A DNA stretch of 64,000 nucleotides. Source: Bryoerythrophyllum caledonicum (taxonomy: Eukaryota; Streptophyta; Bryopsida; Pottiales; Pottiaceae). The notes beneath the pieces are model-generated. The model had not been told where the DNA came from. It did no database searches and saw nothing but the letters and a program-made list of their open reading frames with translations. This document shows, one piece after another, positions 44,036 to 56,253 of this stretch. The stretch's first letter is position 1; every line of letters starts with the position of its first letter. The position numbers and the translations under genes are program-made. The stretch lies in NCBI GenBank assembly GCA_963971425.1, contig OZ020514.1, positions 38,725,158 to 38,789,157 on the forward strand, written 5' to 3'.

Positions 44036-47000
44036 TCAAGGTTTGTCATTGCTGCTATTCGGTCCCTTCATGGAATTGTTCGAGTCTGAGGGTTCAATGT
44101 ATTTATTTGACCAAGAAGAAAATACGACGGAATCAACATGAACATGCACCGGACGTCGTTTCTCCGGAACGCACGTCGCCGACCAACAATCCTGGTACTT
44201 CTTATGGTTCTTGAACGCATTTCTTGGTTCCCAGAATTGGATAATAAACATTCCATATTGCTCTTCACCAACTACTCTATTGACTGCTGATTGCGCTCTC
44301 TCTAACCAGACAGGATTAATCTGAGGGTCAGATGGACGGAGAAGGACCCAAGATCCGGAAACGACGTCTCGCCATGGATTCAAAGCGACCTTCGGTCTGC
44401 TTGAACGTGGGCCACAGAAAGGTTCAAGCTCCTCATCTTTAGGTGTGACATCTCCTCTAGTAATAAGGCTCAAAGGCGCAAAAATTGTCGCACTCCAATC
44501 TTGAATTGGCCAAAATCCTTCTACCAAAGCCGGAGGTGTGGAAGGAAGAGGTTTCTCAAGTTCTTCAAGAATTGCATTCCAGTATGCAATATACGGTGGA
44601 AAATCACGTTGAAAGCCCTCACATTTTTCCATCCCTTTATCCCAGAATTTTATATAACCTTGAATTCCAGATTTAATAAAAGACCTCTTATCAATTGCTT
44701 TGGAAACCCTCTCTCTTGCCTTCTCAATTGCCTTTTCTTGATTGCTAGTTGGAGAAGGAACCTCGTCTCCCCACACTCGCCTGAAAGGCACTGCCTTTGG
44801 GAGGCCGGAAGGTATCTTGTGACTTTCGTCGGCATCCGACTTCCAAAGCTATAACCAGAGCTGTTTCTGGGTAGCCAGTGAGCGTCAACTGCGTTCTCTT
44901 TGTAGCTGATGACGGGCCAGCCATCGTCATCTACGTAGAATTTGAAGAGGTGCATATTTCCTAAACCAATAAGTGTATTTTGGCCGTCACATAGAAAGCC
45001 TTTGACAAATGATTTAAAATCCGCAACCTCCTGAACAAACTCGGGCATAAAGCCCAACTCCTACGATTCCATAAAAGACCTCATCAAATCCGCTACCACA
45101 TAAGTATTCCGATTCTTAAGGGCCTTGGATAAGTGGCTGAAGTAAGCATCGATATCCTTATGCGTGTGGCCGACTAATAAGAATCCAACTTCGATTTCCT
45201 TGAACACCCTACGATAAGTCAACATCGATAAGAAAGCCATGAGAAACTGGTTCTTATTGTCCTTTGTGGAGTTGTCCAACTGCAAATACAGATTTTTGGG
45301 AAGTGGGACGACTGCAGTTGAGTGGTTTGGTACCACCATAGGTAAAAGGTTCATACATCTGGACTTTCCTTTCAGCATAGCCTCAAAAAACGAGTTTGCC
45401 GGCTTGTGAGTAAAAAGTTTACCCGTAACGCGAATGGGAGGTTCTTCAAGACGACGAAGCAATCTCGCTAGGGATGAGATTGAATAATTTGAGTCCATTG
45501 GCCACAAGTCGGTAGAATAGTGGGCGTACGCACCGTCTCCATGTCCATGCATCACCATACCGGTGACGTTCATTGGGAGCTCACCAAGAGGTGAAGTGAG
45601 TTTGGTGGAAACACGCATGCGCGGGTTTGCAGTCTTGGTTGTATCCATTTTATCGTGGATAATGCAAAGAATCTCCCCCTTTTTGCGCTTTGACTCCTCA
45701 CTCCAATTATGGTACACACGCCTACATGAAGCTTGAAGATTCAAGTGCTGACTCCGTTGTTTCACGAAAGATACATACTCGGCAGAGCCCTTCACCGATT
45801 TGTTGATGAACTGCTGAAGAGTGTCGCAGACGGTGCACTTGGCAAAGGAACTCCCAACAGGCTTAAGTGCAACGTTGTTGAAGAATTCTTTCTTGATTCT
45901 ACTCACAACAGACTGCGAAACAATGGGCAATTCATACTGTAGATTTGTTTGCAGACAGAGCCAAACAATAGAAATCAGGAAACGTGTCATTGTGGGCAGT
46001 GAAGGGATCAAAAGATCTTCCTATCTACCAGGAGATGGAATCGATGTCATTTACTGGTGAGAAAATCCAAACAATTACTCATGAGTAGGATAAGAAGATC
46101 TACCTATCCTCTAAAGCACCCACATGAATGAGTCAAAGACTGAATTGAAGTGGACTGTGTCGAGTAATATCTCTGTGGCATTAGCCTGGATTCTCTTCCA
46201 ACTATGCCCAGAGGGCAGAACCTTCAATGTGTCCTTCCGCCTTGGTATAGTCGTGCGCATCTGATATGGCATAAGTTCAGCGTTCTCACTTATGATAGCC
46301 GAAATCGTATCCATGGCTTGCACGGTTCCGAGGCGCGGACGTTTGACGCCTTTGTTCCCGTGCGTTGATGAAATGATGTCCTCTTTGTACTTGTCGATAG
46401 AGGTGTCGAACGTTGACTTTGGGATACCATGGATCTGGTACCACGCTGTTGAGCAGACATCTTGTCCAAGCAGAGTCACATACTTTTTTTCCTATTATTT
46501 CCCAAGTAACGCAATTGCCCACCCACAGCTCTAGCATACTCCCGTCGGTCATCAAAATCTTTCAGCTAGAAATTCTGTAGAACGAGGAGCATATCTTGGG
46601 GCGGAATAATCTGACGCATTTTTCAGGACAGCATGACAACGAACTAACTGCCTGAATTGCTTTGGAGAGAGTCTTCTTTGCATACGAGGAGAATTTCTCC
46701 TCGATTCGTGGTTTGCGACGAACAAAGTGGTATGCTGCTTTCGGACGACCACCAAGGTAAGTGTTGGGGTCCACAAGAGAAGGAAGTCGGATGAAGTGGT
46801 CCACTGTGTCGCTAAGACCACGTCCCCCATCGAATCTTCAATCAAGAATGGGCCACCTCTTATGGCTCATGATGTCGTTACGGTCTCCAATGAATACGTC
46901 AAAGACAGTGACGACAATGTTCCCCTCCCCCAATGTATTGTCCTGGAAAGGCTTAGCAGGCAGGGCACAATTGATGCGACCAGATGCAATCGGAAGTCCA

Positions 47001-47506
47001 TCGCAATTATAGCGTATCACCATCATCCCCACCCATTCCTCATGCGGAAAGAACGGACGAGAGTCCGCAAATTCGGAACTGCCATTAAGTTCTGGGTCAA
47101 CCGATACTGGCTCATCTGGAAGGAAAACGCATGCTGACATCCAAAGAACAGTTCTACTGATTGAATCAGCCAACAAAAGAACACCCTCTTGAATTGGGTG
47201 AATCAAAAGACATCCAGCCGCAAAACAAATTTCCACAGGTCGGAAAAGAGTCATCTGAGGCATGTGAACGTTAATGTCAACGCCAAGCCAACGCCCTGGA
47301 GGGGCTGCTTCAATATCAGTGGCTCGTCCCACAACCCCATGGCCTGCATAGCAAAGGAGAACAGCCATTCCGGGCCCTAGTTCACCTCGGCGGTCTCGCA
47401 TGCCATTGTCATGGGCACAAGAAGAAAACATCCTAACTAGTCCGATAATGGCCCTGCGCAATTCAAAACAGTCGATCAACAACCGGACAAGAACACCATC
47501 AGGCAC
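44036..47506 (-). CDS. DUF7869-type transposase-like gene, copy 3, best preserved
   Basis: Segments on the minus strand: 47506-46838 (GHGVVGRATDIEAAPPGRW, VHMPQMTLFRPVE; Tnp1/En-Spm-like in style), 46845-46570 (CCPEKCVRLF), 46490-46110 (LLGQDVCSTAWYQIHGI), intron 46012-46110, 46011-45061 (core) and 45057-44036 (tail). The core has FAKCTVCDTL, IIHDKMDTTKT, GHGDGAYAHYSTDLW, LQLDNSTKDNKNQF and VGHTHKDIDAYF. The tail has LVEGFWPIQDW, RDVVSGSWVLLRPSDPQINPVWLERA and FWEPRNAF. The core is open for 316 codons. A stop at 45061 and a possible shift near 44780 prevent calling it intact. I infer it as the mobilising protein of the large insertion. Confidence 0.6.
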
Positions 47507-47509
47507 AGA

Positions 47510-48130
47510 AGAGAGATTTACAGATCAACATATCCGGCAAAATTCACACTCACACTGAGAGACAAGTCGACCACAAGAAAGATCAAAATACCTTCGTGTC
47601 AAGTGGATCCCTCCAAGGGACTCAAAGATCATCCAGCCTACAAGGTTACTCAGTAGCCATAGTAAACCATAAGACAGATCGAAAGATCTTCCTATCTACA
47701 GGGTCATCCTAGAGACTGACCGGAACATTAAGCGTATTGATAATCTTCCAATCCCCAAGGTCCCTCTTAATTCGAAGTAAACCATGACAGTGAACAGAAG
47801 ATCTTCCGATCTTTAGGTCTCAAACACACCAAAATTGTCTACGGGGGAGTTTGAAAGATACTTCAATCCACGAGGTCTCGAAAAAACCTTAGACGAACCA
47901 AGTAAGATCGAAAGATCTTCCTATCAAGAGGGTCGATGAAATGGATCAAAAGATCTTCCCATCCACACCGTCTCACTCTTATCAAATATTTAGGAGCCAT
48001 GGACTATTAAAGAATTGTAGAGGATTGAAAGATCTTTCTATCTGTAAGGTTCCCCTCTCCTAGAAGTTGTTGATGAGGAGATCGATAGATCTTTCGATCA
48101 ACGAAAGCCACGAGAGGGTCTGGTGGTTAT
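47510..48130. repeat. GATCGAAAGATCTTCC(TATC) motif cluster upstream of DUF7869 copy 3
   Basis: At least seven occurrences of GATCNNNAGATCTTCC-like words in about 450 bases (for example near 47680, 47815, 47920, 47955, 48035, 48090). No coding frame. It sits at the 5' side of the minus-strand gene and may be promoter or leader. Confidence 0.65.
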
Positions 48131-48189
48131 TTATAAACCTCGATTTAGTGTGTTCTATCGGAATGGAAACAACACTGACACTGGAACGA

Positions 48190-48390
48190 AACCGATTGAA
48201 TTGTGCGATGTATGAATCCATACCACAAGATTAATTCCATTCACAAATAAGTCGACACTGGAACGGAATCATGTTCCTACTCAATGAAGTTAATGTTGTA
48301 GGACAACATTGTCACTGGAACGATATCGATAGAATTGTGCAAAGTATGAATCCATACCACAAGCTTAATTACATTCACATACAAATTGTG
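48190..48390. repeat. Two-unit direct repeat with GACACTGGAACG
   Basis: Two units of about 120 bases sharing CACTGGAACG, GAATTGTGC, GTATGAATCCATACCACAAG and ATTCACA. ATGAATCCATACC holds a short palindrome. Followed to 49180 by DNA without a convincing gene. Confidence 0.7.
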
Positions 48391-49189
48391 AGAGCCTTGG
48401 AATTCGAGGCATACAACAATTCAATTCTACTCGTATATAGAAAGCACTAGTATGGAAGTGATCGACGTTGAAGTTCAGGAGACAGTATCAACCTTAACAC
48501 ATCGGATGAACGGCGTCATAGCAATTTTCTAATGTTTGAGATAACAAACGCACTCGTAGAAGAAATGATGAAAGAAGGAGGCGACGGTACCGTTGTTGAG
48601 GCGAAACTTAGCAGAGATGGATCACGATCGAGCTCCAGACGATAGCATCAATGAACACAATCCAACTCCACGCACGAACACCCACGTTCAAGCTTGCGCT
48701 AAAGGCGCCAACATCTACTAACACTTAAGCGCTCACACTCCAACACCACACTCGATACAACGCATGCTCAAGCTCTGCTGCCTTGAATACAAACTCCCTG
48801 ATCACATCCCTCACGTTCTCCCTCAAAGATTCGCTCTAACGTTCTGTCAACCTAATTGCGCATTACTACACACGATGCCTACCACTTGCTGTAGTGCTGA
48901 AAAATAAAACTTGAAATTGCTTCAAGTCAGGGATGGAGCGTCTCCTTTCAAACTTGAGCGGGAAATTGTACGTCCAATTCTTGGCGTCATAGAATGATTG
49001 ACCAGTTTGGCGGGGATGGAGAGTAGCGTTTGTTGTAATGATTGGCAGATGAAATGGAATCTTGAGTGTAACGGTTCTTGACAATTATGTGGTCGGAAAT
49101 TAATGATGAAGAGCTGTAGTTCTCATGAGCATCCCACGGTGCACCACAAGTGCTCATTGACATCCGACGGTTTGAATTAGTCTAATGAA

Positions 49190-49670
49190 AGATTGAAAAG
49201 AAAAAATTAGAATCACAAGATAGAAAAGAGAAACAAAAAATAGAATAAAGAAATAGAATGAAAGATTGAATAGAAATAATTAGAATCACAAAATAGAATA
49301 GAGAATCAAAAAATAGAATAAAGAAATAGAATGAAAGCTTGAATTAAAATAACTAGAATCAAAAAATAGAATAAAGAAATAGAATGAAAGATTGCAAAGA
49401 AATAATTAGAATCACAAAATAGAAAAGAGAATAAAAAAATAGAATAAAGAAATAGAATGAAAGATTGCATAGAAATAATTAGAATCACAAAATAGAAAAG
49501 AGAATCAAAAAATAGAATAAAGAAATAGAATGAAAGATTGAATAGAAATAATTAGAATGACAAAATAGAATATAGAAATAGAATGAAAGATTGAATGGAA
49601 AATACTAGAATCAAAAAATAGAATAAAGAATTAGAATGAAGGACTGAATAGAAATTACTAGAATTATGCA
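49190..49670. repeat. AT-rich minisatellite, AGAATAAAGAAATAGAATGAAAG units
   Basis: About six to seven imperfect units of 60-75 bases with TTGAATAGAAATAATTAGAATCACAAAATAG. It continues beyond a Helitron insertion at 49870-50197. Confidence 0.85.
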
Positions 49671-49739
49671 TACAACATACAATTATACATCGATACATTT
49701 CATACATTTATATATATATCCAACATACAACTATACATA

Positions 49740-49771
49740 CACAGATCATATATATATATAATCTTTCATTC

Positions 49772-49825
<54 letters not shown>
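49740..49825. repeat. (TA)n microsatellite
   Basis: An uninterrupted TA run of about 40 bases with shorter runs around it. Confidence 0.9.
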
Positions 49826-49826
<1 letters not shown>

Positions 49827-49869
49827 ACATACAATTATATCTCCATACGATTTATATCAAAAAATAGAA

Positions 49870-50197
49870 TCTATATCTATAAACGAATACATGATGACAA
49901 ACACGTCGATGGATGAATGCGTCGATTAAAAACGCTTTTGGATGAAAAGCTAAAAGTTAGGATTTTGGATAAAAGGACGGGGCGGGGATTAGGGTTTGGA
50001 GATGGGGACGGGACGGGGATGGGGATGGGGACGGGGACAAGGTCGGGGGACGGGGACGGAGGACGGGGACGGAGGACGGGGGACAAGGGGACAAGGGCGG
50101 GGGGGATGATGGATTGGAGGGAAAGGGCTAGGGGACCAGGAGGTGGGGACTCAACACAAAAAAATGTTGTGTCCAGAGGACACATGTAACACTCTAG
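49870..50197 (+). mobile_element. Non-autonomous Helitron, 328 bp
   Basis: Starts TCTATATCTATAAACG after an A and ends CTAG (50194-50197) before a T. A hairpin GTGTCC-AGA-GGACAC (50169-50183) lies 10 bases before CTAG. The body has a G-rich GGGGACGGGG stretch. Removing it joins AAAAAATAGAA to TAAAGATATAGAATGAAAG, restoring the surrounding minisatellite unit with no duplication, as expected of Helitron insertion between A and T. Confidence 0.9.
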
Positions 50198-50269
50198 TAA
50201 AGATATAGAATGAAAGATTGAATAGAAATAACTAGAATCAATTTTTCATTTAGAGATATAAGGTTTGAA

Positions 50270-50400
50270 GGTTAAGGATGTAGGATGTAGGATTAGGGTT
50301 AGGACATGGTTTAGGATTTAGGGTTTAGGATTAGGATTAGGGTTAGCAATAGGGTTAGGATTAGGGTTAGGGTTAGAGTTTAGGGTTAGAGCTTAGTATT
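50270..50400. repeat. Degenerate telomere-like repeats
   Basis: About 15 TTAGGG/TTTAGGG/GATTAGGG words, irregular. To the right (50400-51170) DNA is AT-rich without a clear gene; a 75-codon frame at 50826 is not recognised. Confidence 0.75.
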
Positions 50401-51199
50401 TTTTGTTGTATTCAATGTTTTAATAATTTAATCCACAAATGCAAAAGTATATACCTTGATTGTTTAATAACAGTTAATTTTCTGGATTTTGATGTATTTA
50501 GAAATTGTATTCAAATTAACGAGACTTACTTCATTCATTTGTTAATTTTCAACTAACATCTTTCATTTAAAGGTTATTCCAAAGTTTAAACTTTATCATG
50601 TTTAAATACACCATAATACATGTAGAATACCACCGCCGCCACTTTGGAAATTAAATTGTGAAAAGTAAGTTCATAAATCAAATGTTTAAAATTATATTTG
50701 CAAATGAAATGTGTGAAAATAAAATTTGCAAATGAATTGTGTAAAATTAAATTTGGAAATCAAATGTATAAATAAAATTTGCAATTTAAATTTACATTTC
50801 AAAAAAGTTCACGGTAAAGAAAGTAATGAAAATTCATGAAAAGAAAGTAATGAAGACTCAAATCACACAAGAAAGTAATGAAGAGACAAATCAGAAAAAG
50901 AACTTCACGGCTTGTAGAGAAGTTCACCCGAGACAAATGATGGAAAAATCATCATTAGAAGTGCCAAATGGTAACTTAGCCGTCGTGGTCGACGACTTGG
51001 TTCTATCATCATTACTTTTTCCATTACCTCCCTCTCGCCACCACCAACTCTAGCCCTTCCAACTCTTCCAAGTCCTCCCATTCTTGCTTTTCAAACGCTT
51101 CTTGTTTTCTTAGCTTCCCCACCTTCGTCTCTCTCCTCCTGCCTGTTGTTTTTTCTTGCGTTGTGTATGGGCTGTGGTACGTTAGCATGAATTTGAGTG

Positions 51200-51818
51200 C
51201 GAGGTCAATTTGTGTGTAGATGCAGCAGGAGTGCGAGGTCTATTTGTGACTAGCAACAGCAGGAGTGCGAGGTCTATTTGTGACTAGCCGCAGCAGGAGT
51301 GCGAGGTGTTAGTGTCGGTCAAAGGCGATTTCGTGAGCGCGATCAAGAGCATCGTCGGAAGGTCCAGGAGGAGCACGAGCAGCACCGGTGTTTGAAGGTT
51401 CTAAGGGAGCGAGCAAGCGAACAAGCGAGCAAGCGAGTAATTTTTTCGAGCGAGCGACTGCAGCTAACGGGTGCGTCCAACGGGTGCAACCCTAGTGCTA
51501 ACCAGTGGGTGCCTCGACGCGCTGATTCATAAGGACGAAGGTAATTTCAGCGCTCATTCTTATTCCTCAGCTTTTTCTTGCATGCTTGAAGGATTTTAGA
51601 ACCAAAATAGCATACTAAACCTAGGTTAGCTCTCCACTTCGTTTTTTATTCACTTCGGAATAGAGTTCCTTAAATGAATATCAATCTGCTTATACTAGTT
51701 ACGTATTAATGATGTAAGTAATCAATAACGACTAATTCCAACATGTTTTCTTGTGATTTTCAAATTGCAGTTTTGGACGCAGCACAATGTCCGAAACCAC
51801 CTCAGAAAATCCCGTCAG
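51200..51818 (+). CDS. Leader and first coding exon of the ParB-like gene
   Basis: 51787-51818 encodes MSETTSENPV plus two bases and is followed by GTAAG. The acceptor at 54503 restores the frame (AG + T, Ser). 51210-51310 holds three copies of AGCAGGAGTGCGAGGT, probably in the leader. The exon is short, but splice phase and motif quality on both sides support it. Confidence 0.55.
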
Positions 51819-52019
51819 GTAAGATTCCATGCTCTGAATGATCTTTGTTGTGATACACACGAACCTAGATCAATGATAATATCATATGATATTCACTACG
51901 CTTAGTTATATTATGCATTGCAATTCAAGGTGCAGTAGATAGAAATTTCTATGAATCCCTCCTTATTGAGAGAAAGGTTTCCAAAGCACTTTGTGGATTA
52001 GTGGATATAGCGATATCTC

Positions 52020-54470
52020 CTTGAGGTTTAGGGTTTTAGATGATAGGAATATATTCCTATCCTACTCTGCGGTGGGCTTGGGTTGCTTGATAGTTTGTGG
52101 ATCGGTAGATCTTCACTATAAGAAAACCATGTTTTTGGTGTCGTCAAGGCTGTTATGTGTTGTGTTTTCTGTTATGTCACACGTTAGTCGAAAAATTGCT
52201 ACAGTACCTCGAATTTAGTTTAACGTTGCATCAAACATGTTCTTGTTAAAGACAAAACGCGTTGATGTCACCGTAGACATGCACGTTTTTGGTGACGTCA
52301 AAAGAAACGTGACCACGTCAAACTGTGACATCATAGAAAACACGGGATGTCCACGTCAACCACAGTTGCATTTAATTTTACTGTAGAATGACAGCAGCCC
52401 GCTGCCCAAAAGCAAAAACTAAGAAAATGGGCAACTTTCATCTGTAGTGGATGAAATATGTCACAAGGAAGGAAGAGCCGAAGGGCGACTTACACAAAAG
52501 CAACCTCCACAGCATCTACACTTTACTTTTGAGAGTATGGGTGAGAGCAAATTGAACTTAGGTGATAGAAGTGGGAGGTGGGGAGCGGCGAAGCTCACTA
52601 GAGCGCTAAGAGGAGGGAGATTAGGAGAACAAGAAGGAGTAGAAAGAGGCAACTTGAAGGTGATGGAGCAAAGCAACGGCGGCTATGGCGACAGCTATGG
52701 GGGGAGCCATGGAGCGGTGACGACGGTGCTAGCTGGGAGCAAGGAAGGCAATCTGCGGCAAATCAAGACGGCAAGGGGAGAGCTCAAAGTGAAGAAGAAC
52801 GCAAGGGAAGCTTTGGTCATAGCCGGCTAACCCCAGCCATAGCTGACCTCAGCCATGGCTAGGAAACCCTAGCCATAGCCAAGTTCAGTATTCGCCACCA
52901 CGGAGAGGCTGCTGCAGCAGCAAGGCCGGTAAGTCCTCCACTCACTTAGAACTCGTGAAGCACATCGTAATGACTTCGCATCGAACTGTAGGTACGTTAT
53001 TCTAAGACAAACTTGCGCGGAGCTCCACCTCGCAATCATCTTCGCGCGGAATTTCTCCTCGAGGCGCAGGTCGCGCCAAGCTGCAAACCGCAGCTCTCCC
53101 ATCTTCGCAGCACCAAACTCCAGCTCTGTAGATCCTCTTGAGCGCCGAAGTTGTGACCCAGGCCGTTGCACTCCTCCAACGTAGTTTGAAGAACAATTTT
53201 TAGGCACCCTAAACCCTTCCAGAATGCCCATGCTCGTTCATCAATTGCCCAAGCAAGCGCCAAATCACACACATTAGGGTTTTGATCATTTTGGGTAACT
53301 GTGTATGTTCATTTGTTTCAAGTTGCTACTATTGAAGAGGTTGATGGCATGTTCATATTCACATCACGGCTGACAAATGCTTGACATCTTCACTAACATT
53401 GTCACATGTTCATCCCACGTTAAGGAGCACATCACGTAGAATAACCGTTTTTTAGAAACATGTTTAGAAAACGTCCAAATGAACATGCTAGATGTTCAAG
53501 TGAACATAATCTCCAGCATGAAAAAGGTCAATGACAACATATAGGCAGAACGCGCCAACGTCAAGATTGATGTCATGAGCAACACAAGCATGTCAAAACG
53601 AACGTCAAAAGTAACAGCCTTGTGTGGACGAAAAATGCTCTAAAAGCATGATGTCAGCTGACGTGGGTTGTCCACGTCATAATTCTTTGGGTCCAAGTCA
53701 GCAATTCTTAAATTCCACGTCACTGCCCACTCAAAATGGAGTTGGATGAAAAAAATCCCGCGTGGAGCTGCCTAAAAGAAAACATAGCTGATGTGGACAT
53801 GGGCCCCCCTCCACGTGGAGCCCTTTCCCACACATTTCAGGCCACATTCAGTTGGATGTCAAGAGGTTGACAACCATGTTACGACAAATTTTTTGACGTT
53901 TTTGGCCTGTTCATCTTGACGGATTTTAGGTGATATCAACATTGACGCAACAACATGTTACTTTTGACGTTCAGTCATGTTTTTCACCATGTTACAAAAA
54001 ACACGGGTTTCTTATAGTGCTTCCTATCTATTCTTGTGGGGTCATAGGATCGGGATTAGTTCAGAGGCTGTTTGTTGATAGGAATATATTCCTATCCCAC
54101 TCTACTGTGGGCTTGGATTGCTTGAGAGTTTGTGGATCGGTAGATCTTCCCATCTATCCTTGTGGAGTAATAGGATCGGTATTAGTTCAGAGGCTATTTG
54201 TTGATGGAATATATTCCTATCCCACTCTACGGTGGGCTTCTGATGCTTCAGAATTTGTGGATCGGTAGATCTTCCTATCTATCCTTGTTGGGCCATGGGA
54301 TCGGGATTAGTTCAGAGGGAGTTCGTAGATTGGATTATATTCCTATCCCACATTGCGGTGGGCTTGGGTTACTTAAGTGTTTGTGGATCGGTAGATCTTC
54401 CTATCCCTTCGCGTGGATACTTTGCGACGTCAGGTTTAGTTTTGATCGGTAGATCCCTATCCCATCATGT
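52020..54470. repeat. Tandem repeat, period 125-126 bp, with 20-bp palindrome (intron 1)
   Basis: Four units (one split by the CACTA element), each holding GATAGGAATATATTCCTATC or a variant (52042, 54077, 54203, 54328), a GTGGGCTT block and GGATCGGTAGATCTTCC. After removing the insertion the spacings are 126, 126 and 125. A partial fifth unit ends at about 54465. Confidence 0.9.
52114..54019. mobile_element. Non-autonomous CACTA element, 1,906 bp
   Basis: Ends CACTATAAGAAA (52114) and its complement TTTCTTATAGTG (ending 54019). CTT is duplicated at 52111-52113 and 54020-54022, the 3-bp target duplication of the superfamily. Near the ends lie many TGACGT/ACGTCA words, typical subterminal binding repeats. 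No TNP2-type transposase. The centre holds a GC-richer stretch with a 127-codon frame (52447-52830) and minus-strand frames near 52.9-53.3 kb, possibly captured host sequence; not recognised. Removal restores the 126-bp repeat exactly. Confidence 0.93.
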
Positions 54471-54503
54471 TGTTTGATCTGACCATTCTGTTTGTATGAG
54501 CAG

Positions 54504-55867
54504 TGCAAACTTGATTCCGTGGTTGGAGACAAACAAGGAGTGGCATCCTCACTGCCACCGTGATGCGGTGAACTGTGGAGTCAAGGCCGTTGGCCGCACA
54601 TTCAATGAATCTAAACTGAGCGGCTTGTTCATTGCAAGTAATGTCACCGAATGGGGTCTTGCTTGGGTTTGGGATGATTCAAAGCGGACAATCCAAATTG
54701 CGCCAGTTATGTTTGTAGCCGAATCCCGATGTTGCCGAGGGACGTGAAGAAATGATTGCGCTCACAATTCAGAACGTGGAGGTGTTGGATGTGTTGGACG
54801 TGCCTAGAATTGAAGAGACTATTGTTGTTCTTGTTATTAAGGAGTTTGTTGCAAGTGCGAAGTGTTCGAGGATCTACGGCCTTTTTGTATCAACAAAGGA
54901 TATGGTCCCTCAACTTTGTGCTTCGGTAAGAGATCACGGTTTTTTTATTGCTAGGACGGGACTAGACGTTGAACGAATTCTTGATAGTTGGGCGAAGCTC
55001 CGAGCTTGTCGTGATGCCACCAAAAGCGAGTTGGCCAAGCATGATCCGCCTACAACTCCCAGAAAGAAGAAGAGGCTGTCATAGGCAGCTGGGGAGCCTT
55101 CAGGACCTTGGGACACGAAGAAACAGTGGAAGAAGTCAAATCCCAAGATTGAAGAATTCTCATTGGCTCAGGCTGTGATGTTATTGAGCAGTTCTGTTTT
55201 GAAGTATTTGGCACAGGACCTGCAGAAAGTGAGGGCGTTGTACGAGAAAGAATTCTCGAGTCTGCGTGTATTTGGTACGCGCTCGGTAAAGAGACTCGAC
55301 GATGCGAAGACTGACCTCGTCGTCGGAATTCAACGTCTACATAGGGCCACACTTGGGGTGGTGGTGTATCAGAAGCTGGAGAAGAAACGTGTTGGCGAGA
55401 TCGTTGATCACGAGCGGACGATGCCGTTTCAAGCTTCGCTCCAGCATCTGTGCGTTATGTCGATTAAGAACAAGCCTACTGCTGACGATTTTGGTGTGGA
55501 TCCCGTCGACAGTTTATTCAAGTATTTTCTGACAAAGCCAATAAGACGGGACATTACAGATGATACGCACTACGTTATCATCGGTGGGCAGCACTGCGTC
55601 GCTATGCATAAAGTCCTTACTGCCGAGAAGTCTCTTAGTGATGATGAACTAGCCGACGCACAAAGCTTCATAATTACCATCATTAGGGCAGATCCAGCCA
55701 ATTTTGGGAGGTTGTGCTATTACTCAAGAATCCTTAACCAAGATCTGGTCGGAGTTAGGGCGGAGAGTTACTATCTTATTCAATTGGGACTTGCACGAAA
55801 GAGCTGGGGCCAAGCGGGGTATCCAAAGCCGTCTCCAAATGGTTTGGCACACTCGCCTCAATTCAAT
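54504..55867 (+). pseudogene. ParB/sulfiredoxin-like protein, exon 2
   Basis: It begins in phase with exon 1 (SANLIPWLETNKEWHPHCHRD). A one-base gain near 54730 shifts the frame; the rest runs from about 54735 to the GTAAG at 55868, with one TAG at 55082. Near the end, PIRRDITDDTHYVIIGGQHCVAMHKVL (about 55541-55620) resembles the ParB/Srx core (y-ii-GQHR--A---L), with Arg of GQHR replaced by Cys. The middle is Lys-rich (PTTPRKKKRLS) then helical (LAQDLQKVRALYEKEFSSL). ParB-like folds bind or cut nucleic acid or use nucleotides; the role here is unknown. A second intron (55868-56253) with GAATATATTCCTATC follows. Confidence 0.5.
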
Positions 55868-56253
55868 GTAAGTCTGATACCATTTGTTAAATTGCATTTT
55901 CTTGTCCGCGCTGTTATGTTGTTTAGAGCGGAATTGATCGGAATATATTCCTATCCCAAGGGTCCTCTAATCACCGCAGAGATCAAAATATCTTTCTATC
56001 CGCAGTGTCCTTTGACGTCTGTTATTATTGTTGGATGTTGTCGTTCTAAGGATTTTCCCCTACACCTTTTGACCCCGTTGCATTAGTGTATGCTCTAACT
56101 TCTCTGCCTCTATACTCTGCATCATTCTTATAGATTGAAAGATCTTCCTATCCTCAACGTCTCTCTAGATGGGAAGATCTTCCTATCATACCCTCGTGCT
56201 TTCTTTGATCCGAGTCTCTGATGATGTTCTTTGTGTCGATTTTTTTTGTGCAG

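Noticed and set aside
52447-52830. 127-codon frame inside the CACTA element as a transposase
   Set aside because: No TNP1/TNP2-type motif, Gly/Arg-rich composition, and element too short; kept only as possible captured sequence.
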